This document shows, one piece after another, positions 28,392-36,074 of a stretch of DNA of 64,000 nucleotides. The DNA is taken from contig NZ_AP025523.1 in the NCBI RefSeq assembly GCF_027923555.1, forward strand, positions 1,652,484-1,716,483. The letters run 5' to 3'. The stretch's first letter is position 1; the number at the start of each line of letters is the position of its first letter. The notes beneath the pieces are model-generated. The model did no database searches, was not told the DNA's origin, and saw only the letters and a list, made by a program, of their open reading frames with translations. The stretch is from Vulcanimicrobium alpinum (GTDB taxonomy: Bacteria; Vulcanimicrobiota; Vulcanimicrobiia; Vulcanimicrobiales; Vulcanimicrobiaceae). The position numbers and the translations under genes were made by a program.

Positions 28392-29269
28392 ACTGGCCGC
28401 ATCTCCCGGTCCACGTCACGCTCACCGACGCGATCGACATCGTTGCGACGTCGATCCTGGTCTACTATCTCTTGCTCCTCATCCGCGGGACGCGGGCCGT
28501 GCAGATCATGCTCGGTCTGTTCGCGCTCGTCGTCATCCTCGCCGTCTCGAACCTGCTTCATCTGCTCGTCCTCGCTACCGTGATGCAGTACCTGCTCCTC
28601 GGGACGGCCGTCACGCTGCCGATCATCTTCCAGCCGGAACTGCGGCGCGGGCTCGAACAGCTCGGCCGCGGGCGGCTCTTCGTGCGCGACCGCCGCGCCG
28701 AGGACGCGACGGTCGCCGAGCAGATCCGGGTGATCGCGCAGGCGGGCTTCACGCTCGCGACGATGCGCACCGGCGCCTTGATCGTGCTCGAAGGACAGAC
28801 CGGCCTGCGTGAATATGTGGAGAGCGGGACGATGCTCGACGCGCGCCTTTCGCTCGACTTGCTGCTCGCGATCTTCAACAAGACGTCGCCGCTCCACGAC
28901 GGTGCTGTGATCGTGCGCGATCTTATCGTCGAAGGCGCGGCGTGCTTTCTGCCGCTCAGCGACAACACGATCGCCGTCGACCGTCACGTCGGGACGCGCC
29001 ATCGGGCCGCCGTCGGCCTCACCGAGCAGACGGACGCCGTGATCGTCGTCGTCAGCGAAGAGACGGGGCTCGTTTCGGTCGCGCGCGCCGGCCGGCTCTC
29101 GGTGCCGATCGACGACGAGGAGCGGCTGCGCCGCGTGCTCGCGGCGTGCGTCCGTCCGACGCGGCGCAGTGCCAAGGCCGACGGCAGTCCGCTGGCCAAA
29201 CTGTTCGCGCGCCCTCTCGATCAGCTCAGAACGCGTGCTCACTCTCCTCAAGAACAATTTCGGACTTAA
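28388..29269 (+). CDS. cdaA: Diadenylate cyclase CdaA
   Basis: A 293-aa membrane enzyme that makes cyclic di-AMP from two ATP. Three hydrophobic helices (about 12-32, 38-56, 62-80) are followed by the DAC domain. The catalytic DGA motif is in SPLHDGAVIV and the second motif RHR in GTRHRAAVGLTEQTDA. Length is typical of CdaA. The GTG start overlaps the preceding small gene. It is followed by cdaR (35-nt overlap) and glmM, the conserved cdaA-cdaR-glmM order in which CdaR and GlmM are known to tune CdaA activity in Firmicutes. Confidence 0.97.
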   Translation: MNWPHLPVHVTLTDAIDIVATSILVYYLLLLIRGTRAVQIMLGLFALVVILAVSNLLHLLVLATVMQYLLLGTAVTLPIIFQPELRRGLEQLGRGRLFVRDRRAEDATVAEQIRVIAQAGFTLATMRTGALIVLEGQTGLREYVESGTMLDARLSLDLLLAIFNKTSPLHDGAVIVRDLIVEGAACFLPLSDNTIAVDRHVGTRHRAAVGLTEQTDAVIVVVSEETGLVSVARAGRLSVPIDDEERLRRVLAACVRPTRRSAKADGSPLAKLFARPLDQLRTRAHSPQEQFRT

Positions 29270-29915
29270 GGTGCTCTCGGTCTGCCTCGCGCTCGCGGCG
29301 TGGGGCTATTTTCATCTGGCCGCCGCACCCGGAACGATCGCGCGCTTCGACCAGAGCCTGCTCGTGCCGATCGTCGTGACCGGCCTGCGGCCCGGATATC
29401 AGGCGAATTATCCGCTGAAGAACGCGACGGTCGTGATCGAAGCGCCGCGCAACGGACCCGAGATCAAGCCCGAACAGTTCCGCGCCGTCCTCGACGTGAC
29501 CGATCTGGAGCTGGGCGAGCACAGCGTTCCGGTGAAGATCGTCTCGCCCGACGTTCCGGTGAAACAAGTCCAGCCGGGGACCGTCTCGGTGACGATCGAC
29601 CGGCTCGATCAGCGCACCGTTCCGGTCTCGTTCGACTACGTCGGCGAACGGCGCAACGTCGTAGTCGACGCGCCGGCCGTTTCGCCCGCGACCACGACGC
29701 TGCGCGGCGTCGCAAGCGAACTCAACCGCGTCGCGGGGGTGCGGGTCGAGATTCCGATCCCGGCCAAGCCGCAGCAGTTCGACGCGATGATCCGTCCGAC
29801 GCCGACGGACGCGCGCGGCGCGGAGATCACCGGCGTGCAAGTTTCGCCGAACCTCGTGCGCGTCCGCGCGAACTTCGTCGCCCCCAGCGCCGCGCATCCC
29901 GCGACGCCGCACTAG
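29235..29915 (+). CDS. cdaR: CdaR/YbbR domain regulator of diadenylate cyclase
   Basis: A 226-aa protein with an N-terminal membrane helix (NFGLKVLSVCLALAAWGYFHL) and two YbbR repeats: LLVPIVVTGLRPGYQANYPL to SVTIDRLDQ, then TVPVSFDYVGERRNVVVDAP to the end. The YbbR part lies outside the membrane and in other bacteria controls CdaA. The GTG at 29235 overlaps cdaA by 35 nt; in-frame upstream codons belong to cdaA sequence. Two repeats instead of the four in Bacillus is a shorter version, common outside Bacillus. Confidence 0.9.
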   Translation: MLTLLKNNFGLKVLSVCLALAAWGYFHLAAAPGTIARFDQSLLVPIVVTGLRPGYQANYPLKNATVVIEAPRNGPEIKPEQFRAVLDVTDLELGEHSVPVKIVSPDVPVKQVQPGTVSVTIDRLDQRTVPVSFDYVGERRNVVVDAPAVSPATTTLRGVASELNRVAGVRVEIPIPAKPQQFDAMIRPTPTDARGAEITGVQVSPNLVRVRANFVAPSAAHPATPH

Positions 29916-29939
29916 CAAAGGACCACGCGAGCGTTTTCG

Positions 29940-31292
29940 ATGGGTACGTATTTCGGAACCGACGGCGTCCGCGGCGTCGCCAACGGCGACCTCACGCCGG
30001 AACTCGCGTACGCCGTCGGGCGTGCCGGCGCCGCGGTGATCGCGCACGCGCAGCCGATGGACCGGCCGATCGTCGTCGGGCGCGACACGCGGCTCTCCGG
30101 GCCGATGCTCGAGGGCGCGATCGTCGCGGGGATCACGTCGACCGGGCGCAACGTCCTGCAAGTCGGGGTCGTCCCGACGCCGGGCGTCGCGGCGATCACG
30201 ACGCGGATCGAGGCGGCGGCGGGCGTGATGATCTCCGCGTCGCACAATCCGATCGAAGACAACGGGATCAAGTTCTTCGGCGCCGACGGCTTCAAACTGT
30301 CGGACGCGACCGAGAGCGAGATCGAATCGCTGCTCGCCGATCCGTCGCTGCCGCGCCCGACCGGGCTCGACATCGGGATCGCATCGCACGCGCGCGGGCT
30401 GATCGACCGGTATTTCTCGCTGCTCGTCGAGGCCGGCGGCGATCTGAGCGGGCTCACGATCGTCGTCGATGCCGCGTTCGGTGCAGCGCATCTGGTCGGC
30501 CCGAAGATCTTCGCCCGGTTGGGCGCGCGCGTCGTCGCGATCAACGACGAAGACGACGGCAGCCGCATCAACGTCGCGTGCGGCGCCACCGACTTGCGGA
30601 TGCTGCAGGGACGGGTGCGCGACGAGATCGCGCGCACCAGCGGTCCCGTCGTCGGCGTCGCGTTCGACGGCGATGCCGATCGCGCGCTGTTCGTCGACGA
30701 ACGCGGCGACATCCTCAACGGCGACCGCGTGATGCTGATCCTCGCGCGCGATCTCGCCGGTCGCGGCGAGCTGCCCGCGAACACCGTCGTCGGCACGGTC
30801 ATGTCGAACATGGGCTTCGAGAAGGCGCTCGAGCGTGAGGGGCTTCGGCTCGTGCGCGCCGCGGTCGGCGATCGGTACGTGCTCGAAGCGATGCGCGGCG
30901 GCGGCTATCGTTTCGGCGGCGAGCAGTCGGGGCACGTGATCGACCTGCAGCGCGGAACGACCGGCGACGGTCCGATGACGGCGGTCGCGCTGTTCTCGAT
31001 TGCTGCGCGCACGCGCACCCCGCTGCGCGATCTCGCCGCCGGCATGTCGGTGTATCCGCAGGTGCTGGTCAACGTGCGCGTCGCCGACAAGAGCGTCGGC
31101 GACCATCCGGCGGTGCGCGACGCCATCGCGGCGGCGGAACGCGTCCTCGCCGGCGACGGACGGATTCTGGTGCGTCCGTCGGGGACCGAGCCGCTCGTCC
31201 GAGTAATGGTCGAAAGCACCGACGAGGCGCGCACCCGCGATGTGGCCGAGTCGGTCGCCCGAACGATTCGCGGCCTGACCCCGGCGGTCTAA
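29940..31292 (+). CDS. glmM: Phosphoglucosamine mutase
   Basis: A 450-aa enzyme that converts glucosamine-6-phosphate to glucosamine-1-phosphate for peptidoglycan and LPS precursors. The phosphorylated active-site serine is Ser-101 in ISASHNPIEDNGIKFFG; the metal loop is DGDADR and the sugar loop GGEQSGH, and the phosphate loop RPSGTEPLVRVM is near the C-terminus. Length is standard. It lies 24 nt after cdaR. The glucosamine-6-phosphate supplier glmS is encoded at 50507-52345. Confidence 0.97.
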   Translation: MGTYFGTDGVRGVANGDLTPELAYAVGRAGAAVIAHAQPMDRPIVVGRDTRLSGPMLEGAIVAGITSTGRNVLQVGVVPTPGVAAITTRIEAAAGVMISASHNPIEDNGIKFFGADGFKLSDATESEIESLLADPSLPRPTGLDIGIASHARGLIDRYFSLLVEAGGDLSGLTIVVDAAFGAAHLVGPKIFARLGARVVAINDEDDGSRINVACGATDLRMLQGRVRDEIARTSGPVVGVAFDGDADRALFVDERGDILNGDRVMLILARDLAGRGELPANTVVGTVMSNMGFEKALEREGLRLVRAAVGDRYVLEAMRGGGYRFGGEQSGHVIDLQRGTTGDGPMTAVALFSIAARTRTPLRDLAAGMSVYPQVLVNVRVADKSVGDHPAVRDAIAAAERVLAGDGRILVRPSGTEPLVRVMVESTDEARTRDVAESVARTIRGLTPAV

Positions 31293-31362
31293 GATTTTCT
31301 TTACGCCTCGAGGGACCATCGGGGAGGAGAACGGGATCGTTTGGTCCGAAACCCAGAATTGT

Positions 31363-31555
31363 CACGTTGCCTTAACAATGTGGTGAACTTGGCGGGACGT
31401 GCTATCGCACCGCTGGTGTCAAATTTTGCCTGCTTGCAGATCACGGAGTCCGGACGTCGCAGGGCCGGAGCGGGGGACATCCAGGTAGGGGTGAATGCGC
31501 CGGTCGGCGCTAGGGCGATTCTTCCGTCCGAACCCGTCAACTAACCCCGTACGTG
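31363..31555 (+). promoter_or_regulatory. Cyclic di-AMP riboswitch (ydaO/yuaA type)
   Basis: The leader of the NlpC/P60 gene carries the conserved core of the ydaO c-di-AMP aptamer: the 5' element GCCTTAAC (31369-31376), GGGGGAC followed by AGGGGTGAAT, then GGGCGATTCTTCCG and CCGAACCCGTCAACTAACC (31529-31547). The outer helix forms from CACGT (31363-31367) and ACGTG (31551-31555). The region between the 5' and central parts is longer than usual. In other bacteria c-di-AMP binding turns such leaders off and they control wall hydrolases and K+ transporters. The aptamer ends right at the start of the gene, so control could be by ribosome access. It lies 70 nt after glmM. Confidence 0.9.
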
Positions 31556-31570
31556 TGGAAGAAGGAGCAG

Positions 31571-32179
31571 TTGCTGCATCGTTCCATCCTCACCGGGTTG
31601 TTCGTTTGCATCCTCGCCGCCGGAGCGCCGGCGATCGCGAGCGCCGATACGACGACGAGCGATACGGGCGTCGCGGCGCCCACGGCCGGCGCCGACCTCG
31701 CGATGTGGAATGCCCCCGCCGAAGAGGCCGCGCCGGCACCCGTCGCCCCCCGGTCGCTCGGCAACGTCCTGCACGTGCAGAAATTCGCCAGCGGCATCGC
31801 GGCTCGCGGCGCTGCGATGGCGTCGAGCCTGACCCGCAACGCCTTGCGGTTTCTGGGCGTCCCGTACTCGTTCGGCGGCACCACGCCGCGGGCGTTCGAC
31901 TGCTCCGGATACACGCAGCACGTGTTCGCCATGATGGGCCTGCATCTGCCGCGCACGGCCGACGCGCAGTTCTACGCCGCGCACCGCTTCCGCGGCACGC
32001 CGAAGCCCGGGGATCTGGTTTTCTTTCAGACCTACGAAGTGGGACCGTCGCACGTCGGGATCTCGCTGGGCGGCGACCGGTTCGTCCACGCGTCGTCCAG
32101 CCACGGCGTGACCGTCTCGAGCCTGCACGACTCGTACTGGTCGGCGCGGTACCTCGGAGCGAAACGCGTCGTCGAATAA
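31571..32179 (+). CDS. NlpC/P60 peptidoglycan endopeptidase, exported
   Basis: A protein of about 202 aa with a signal peptide (SILTGLFVCILAAGAPAIAS) and, after a spacer, an NlpC/P60 domain (about 95-200). The catalytic Cys is in AFDCSGYTQHVF and the His in SHVGISLGGDRFVHAS, as needed for cleaving gamma-D-Glu-diamino acid bonds. The start is chosen as TTG at 31571, preceded by GAAGGAG (31561-31567); a GTG at 31553 in the same frame would lie inside the riboswitch helix and lacks a ribosome site. Control by the c-di-AMP riboswitch links this hydrolase to the CdaA signal made just upstream. Confidence 0.93.
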   Translation: MLHRSILTGLFVCILAAGAPAIASADTTTSDTGVAAPTAGADLAMWNAPAEEAAPAPVAPRSLGNVLHVQKFASGIAARGAAMASSLTRNALRFLGVPYSFGGTTPRAFDCSGYTQHVFAMMGLHLPRTADAQFYAAHRFRGTPKPGDLVFFQTYEVGPSHVGISLGGDRFVHASSSHGVTVSSLHDSYWSARYLGAKRVVE

Positions 32180-32225
32180 CCGTACCGATCTCGACCTCGT
32201 CGAACGAGCGGCCAACGGCTATGTC

Positions 32226-32568
32226 GTGTGGCCGCTTTCCGTTGTCGCGATCTTCCGCGAAACAGCCAACGCGACCGAATGGTCGCGTCTGCACGCGCGG
32301 CAGTCGTTCGTCTTCGGCCTCGGCGCGATCGGCGCGTATCTCGTGCTGTTGGCGCTGCCGCTCGCGATCGTCCTGCTGATCCCCGACGTCTCGACCGGCG
32401 CGGTGGTCTGGCTCTACGCCGTCGGATTGCTCGCCGACGTCGTCGGCGCCGTCGTGCTGGTCTCGCTCGCGTTCCGGTATCGCGCACGTGCGCTGCGCGG
32501 CGAGCTTCTTCGCGATCCCCCTGGTGACGCCGCTCGCGGATCGCTTTCTGCGGTACGAGCGCCGTTGA
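32226..32568 (+). pseudogene. Small membrane protein, apparently frameshifted
   Basis: The frame from GTG 32226 encodes two membrane helices (GAIGAYLVLLALPLAIVLLIP and VVWLYAVGLLADVVGAVVLVSLAF) and a basic stretch, resembling DUF4870-like proteins of about 110 aa. It then runs on through tRNA-Gln to 32699, which is implausible. A one-base change near 32505 (extra C in CTTCTTCGCG) would restore a natural end, GELFAIPLVTPLADRF, stopping at 32566-32568. I therefore read it as one gene with a single frameshift or a sequencing error. The true start may lie a little upstream, where the frame is open but has no good start codon. Confidence 0.5.
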
Positions 32569-32619
32569 GCGCGCGCGAGGGAAGCGCGGCGCCGGAGCGA
32601 ATGCCGGGACGCCGCATGA

Positions 32620-32691
32620 TGGGGCGTAGCCAAGCGGTAAGGCAGCGGACTTTGACTCCGCCATGCGTTGGTTCGAATCCAGCCGCCCCAG
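32620..32691 (+). tRNA. tRNA-Gln(TTG)
   Basis: A 72-nt cloverleaf with acceptor TGGGGCG pairing with CGCCCCA and discriminator G. The anticodon loop CTTTGAC gives TTG (CAA/CAG). CCA is not encoded. It stands alone, far from the main tRNA cluster, between a broken membrane gene and a SnoaL-like gene. Confidence 0.95.
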
Positions 32692-32695
32692 CAGC

Positions 32696-33052
32696 GTGAC
32701 CGGCGCGCCCTTCGGCGATCGACTGCCTCGCGTGCTCGACGCCTTCGCGCGCGGGGATCTCGAGGAGGCAGCCGGGTGTTTCTCGGCGGAGGCTGAGTAC
32801 CGTGAAGCCGGGGCGGAGGCGGTTCGCGGACGCGAAGGGATCGCCGCGCACTTCGCACGCTACGCAGCCGCCGGACCGGCGTGGCGGTTCGAGGTCGACG
32901 AGGTGGTGCGCGACGGCGACCGTGCGTGCGTCGTGTACCGGTTCTTGGTCGCCGGAGGCGCAGGCGAGCCGTGGCGCGAACGCGCGGGTTGCGCCACGGT
33001 GCATCTCGATCGGGACGGTCTGATCGCTGCATGGCGGGAGTACAGGGGATGA
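32696..33052 (+). CDS. SnoaL-like (NTF2-fold) protein
   Basis: A 118-aa protein with the NTF2/SnoaL pattern: VLDAFARGDLEEAAGCFSAEAEYREAG, then a FEVDEVVRDGDRACVVYRFLV strand pair and a conserved C-terminal VHLDRDGLIAAWREY. Such folds bind small hydrophobic ligands or act as isomerases or cyclases; the role here is unknown. The GTG at 32696 is chosen because a longer in-frame start would overlap tRNA-Gln. Its stop overlaps the ATG of the STAS gene (ATGA, 33049-33052). Confidence 0.75.
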   Translation: MTGAPFGDRLPRVLDAFARGDLEEAAGCFSAEAEYREAGAEAVRGREGIAAHFARYAAAGPAWRFEVDEVVRDGDRACVVYRFLVAGGAGEPWRERAGCATVHLDRDGLIAAWREYRG

Positions 33053-33441
33053 ACGTCAACGGACAAGCATCGGAGCATCACCACGAAGACATCTCGATCC
33101 GCGTGCACGTCGCGGACGGACTCCACGTCTTCGAACTGGCCGGCTCGCTCGACATCGCGACATCGCCGAGCGTGCGCGCCGCGCTCACCGATGCTTCGGA
33201 ACGGGGCGATCATCGTCTGATCGTCGATCTTACCAAGGTGGAGTTCCTCGACTCGACCGGGCTGGGCGCGCTCATCGGCGGGCAGCGGCGCGCAAAGGAG
33301 TTCGGCGGCGAAGTTCGGCTCGTCGCGAAGGAGGGGCAGATTCTGCGCCTGCTGCGCATCACCGGCCTGCTCAAAGTGTTCGCGGTCTACCCGCGTTTGG
33401 ACGACGCCGTCAGCGACGGCGAACGCGTCGGCGACCTCTAG
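33049..33441 (+). CDS. STAS domain anti-sigma factor antagonist
   Basis: A 130-aa SpoIIAA-like protein. The STAS fold is clear (FELAGSLDIATSPSVRAAL, LIVDLTKVEFLDSTGLGALI), with Ser-69 in DSTGLG as the residue usually phosphorylated by an anti-sigma kinase. It would release a sigma factor when dephosphorylated. No cognate kinase or sigma factor is nearby. It is coupled to the SnoaL-like gene by a 4-nt overlap. It is convergent with the Fe-S protein gene, with 4 nt between stops. Confidence 0.9.
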   Translation: MNVNGQASEHHHEDISIRVHVADGLHVFELAGSLDIATSPSVRAALTDASERGDHRLIVDLTKVEFLDSTGLGALIGGQRRAKEFGGEVRLVAKEGQILRLLRITGLLKVFAVYPRLDDAVSDGERVGDL

Positions 33442-33445
33442 CTCC

Positions 33446-34768
33446 TCAGCCCGCCGCGCCGGCGCGCAAGCTCTCGTCGAGGATCTCGACGACGTGCTTG
33501 ATCGCGATGTGCGACGCGCCCGCTCGATCGAGGCCGTTGCGCATCTGGAGCGCGCAGCCCGGGTTCGCGGTGGCGACCGTCTGGGGCGCGGTTTCGATGA
33601 TGCGGTCGACCTTGCGCCGCTGCAGGCGCTGCGACATCTCGGGCTGCGTCACGTTGTAGATGCCGGCCGAGCCGCAGCACAGCGACGACTCGGGCATCGC
33701 GCGGAGTTCGAGCCCCGGAACGAGCGCCAGCAAGCGGCGCGGCGGCGCGGTGATGCGCTGCGCGTGCGCGAGATGACACGCGTCTTGGTACGTGACGACG
33801 CCCGGGACGGGCCCGAACTTCTCCGGCGCGATCCCGATCTCGTCGAGATACTCGGTCACGTCGCGCACCTTGGCGGAGAAGGCGCGCGCGCGTTCGGCCC
33901 ACGCCGGATCGTCGTGAAAGAGGTTTGCGTACTCTTTGAGCGCCGAACCGCAGCCTGCCGCGTTGATCACGTAGACGTCGGCACCGCTCTGTTCGAACGC
34001 GGCAATGTTGCGCATGGCGAGGCCGCGGCCGCGTTCCATTTCGCCGGCGTGAATCGTGATCGCGCCGCAGCAGCCCTGCGCTGACGGAACGACGACGGTG
34101 ACGCCTGCGGCGTTCAGTACGCGCACCGTCGCTTCGTTCCAGGCGGCGAACGCGACGTGCATGACGCAGCCCGCGTGCAGCAGCGCGGTCGCGCGCGACG
34201 TTCCTGGCGCGGAAAAGCGCTGATCGCGCGGGATGAAGAACCGGTCGGAGACGCGCGGCGCGAGCGCCTCGACGTCCTGCAGTCCGAGCGCGCGCAGCAC
34301 GCCGCTGCGCAGGACGAGAGCGCGCAATCCGCTGCGCTGGTAGAACTTCAGCAGCCGCGCCGCGGCGCGCATCACGCCCAGATGTTCGAACATCGTGCCG
34401 ATCAAGAGCGCGCGCCCGAGGCGTGCGTACCAGGAGCGTGCCGGGGCCAGCGCGCGCGTCACCTGCGTGCGCGCCGGCTCGAGAATCCGCCCGTACTCGA
34501 CACCCGACGGGCACACGGCCTCGCAGGCACGGCAGTCCAGACACTCCGACATCTGATGGACGAAGCCCGGGCTGGTGAGGTCGAGCCGCTCCTCGGCGAC
34601 CGCTTTGATGAGCGCGATGCGCCCGCGCGGCCCCGACGTTTCGACCAGGGTTTCGACATAAGTCGGACAGGTGGGGAGGCACAGCCCGCAGCGCACGCAG
34701 CGGTCGAAGACCTCCGACGGCGGAACGTCGGGGGCAACGAAGCCGCGGTGCACGTCGGGTTCGATCAC
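33446..34768 (-). CDS. GlcF-like Fe-S oxidoreductase subunit (glycolate oxidase/lactate utilisation type)
   Basis: A 440-aa protein with two 4Fe-4S motifs near the N-terminus (Cys-24, 27, 30, 34: CVRCGLCLPTCP; Cys-76, 79, 82, 86: CLDCRACEAVCP) and two CCG domains (GCVMHVAF to GCCGAITIHAG; DACHLAHAQ to LCCGSAGIYN). This is the layout of GlcF, which passes electrons from a flavin glycolate or 2-hydroxyacid oxidase. The partner GlcD/GlcE is not in the window. The GTG start at 34768 lies 35 bp from thrC, transcribed divergently; the longer open frame would run across the thrC start. Confidence 0.9.
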   Translation of the reverse strand: MIEPDVHRGFVAPDVPPSEVFDRCVRCGLCLPTCPTYVETLVETSGPRGRIALIKAVAEERLDLTSPGFVHQMSECLDCRACEAVCPSGVEYGRILEPARTQVTRALAPARSWYARLGRALLIGTMFEHLGVMRAAARLLKFYQRSGLRALVLRSGVLRALGLQDVEALAPRVSDRFFIPRDQRFSAPGTSRATALLHAGCVMHVAFAAWNEATVRVLNAAGVTVVVPSAQGCCGAITIHAGEMERGRGLAMRNIAAFEQSGADVYVINAAGCGSALKEYANLFHDDPAWAERARAFSAKVRDVTEYLDEIGIAPEKFGPVPGVVTYQDACHLAHAQRITAPPRRLLALVPGLELRAMPESSLCCGSAGIYNVTQPEMSQRLQRRKVDRIIETAPQTVATANPGCALQMRNGLDRAGASHIAIKHVVEILDESLRAGAAG

Positions 34769-34803
34769 GATGACGTTCGCTTCGCGAGCGCGAAACGAGA
34801 GCC

Positions 34804-36069
34804 ATGCCCGCCCGCACCGTCTTGCGCTGCAGCGCCTGCGACCGGATCGCCGACGATTCCGGCGCGCTCGCGTGCGCCGCATGCGGCGAGCTCCTCGCCT
34901 TCGTCATCGAGTCGGCCGCGTTCGATCCGGCGGCGATCGACGCGACCGCGCGCGCGCGCCGCGCCTCGCTCGAGGCGCACGACCGCAGCGGCGTGTGGCG
35001 CTTTCGGGAACTGCTCCCCGACGTCGCGCTCGATGCGATCACCACGATGCGCGAGGGCGACGTCCCGCTCTTCGACGCGCCGCACGGCGCGGCGTACGCC
35101 GGGGTCGATCGTCTCGCGTACCTGCATCTCGGAGCGAACCCGACGGCGTCGTTCAAGGACGCAGGGATGACGGTTGCAATCTCGCACGCGCGGGAGCGCG
35201 GCGCGCGCGTCGCGGTCTGCGCGAGCACGGGGAACACGGCGGCGTCGATGGCGGCGTATGCGGCGCGCGCCGGGATCACGGCCGTCGTGATCGCACCGGT
35301 CGACGGGATCAGCGCGTCGAAGGTCGCGCAGACTCTCGACTACGGCGCGCACGTCGTCGCGGTCGTCGGCGATTTCGACGACGCGCTGCGCGCGGTGCGT
35401 GCGCTCGATCCCGCCGTCGCTGCGGTGGTCAACAGCGTGAACCCGTACCGCATCGAAGGGCAGAAGACGGCCGCGCTGGTGCTGCTCGAACAGCGCGCGT
35501 GGCGCGCGCCGGACTGGGTGATTCTGCCGGGCGGCAATCTCGGCAACACCAGCGCCCTCGGCAAGGGATTCCGGGAAGCGCAGACGATCGGGCTCACCGC
35601 GCGCACGCCGCATCTCGGCGTCGTGCAGGCCGCGGGTGCCGCACCGTTCGCGCGCGCGTGGCGCGACGGCGCCGATCTGGTTCCGGTACGCGCGCAGACC
35701 GACGCCACCGCGATTCGCATCGGCGCGCCGGCATCGTGGAAGAAGGCGCGGGCCGAGGTGCGGGCATCGGGTGGGACGGTGCTCGACGTCGAGGATGCGG
35801 CGATCGCCGACGCGCGCGCGGTGATCGGTCGCGACGGCGTCGGCTGCGAGCCGGCATCGGCGGCGTCGCTCGCGGGATTGCGGCGGCTCGTCGCCGAGGG
35901 CGCCGTCGCGGCTGATGCGGATATCGTCTGCGTCCTCACCGGCCACGTTCTCAAAGACACGGCGTACGCAACGCGCTATCACGAATCCGGCGCGCGCTAT
36001 GCCAACACGATCGTCCGCGGGACCGAGATCGCGACGTACCTGCACGCGCTGATCGGCGCGCCGGCATAA
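34804..36069 (+). CDS. thrC: Threonine synthase
   Basis: A 421-aa PLP enzyme that converts O-phosphohomoserine to threonine. An N-terminal zinc-ribbon-like pair (Cys-9, Cys-12, Cys-24, Cys-27), known in some threonine synthases, precedes the catalytic fold. The PLP lysine is Lys-118 in PTASFKDAGM; the phosphate loop is GNLGN in LPGGNLGNTSALGKGF. The next gene, homoserine kinase, starts 5 nt later, giving a thrC-thrB operon that supplies both final steps of threonine synthesis. Confidence 0.96.
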   Translation: MPARTVLRCSACDRIADDSGALACAACGELLAFVIESAAFDPAAIDATARARRASLEAHDRSGVWRFRELLPDVALDAITTMREGDVPLFDAPHGAAYAGVDRLAYLHLGANPTASFKDAGMTVAISHARERGARVAVCASTGNTAASMAAYAARAGITAVVIAPVDGISASKVAQTLDYGAHVVAVVGDFDDALRAVRALDPAVAAVVNSVNPYRIEGQKTAALVLLEQRAWRAPDWVILPGGNLGNTSALGKGFREAQTIGLTARTPHLGVVQAAGAAPFARAWRDGADLVPVRAQTDATAIRIGAPASWKKARAEVRASGGTVLDVEDAAIADARAVIGRDGVGCEPASAASLAGLRRLVAEGAVAADADIVCVLTGHVLKDTAYATRYHESGARYANTIVRGTEIATYLHALIGAPA

Positions 36070-36074
36070 GCGGC

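Noticed and set aside
32569..32699. Continuation of the membrane gene through tRNA-Gln
   Set aside because: The sequence is a tRNA gene, and a single-base correction gives a natural earlier stop.
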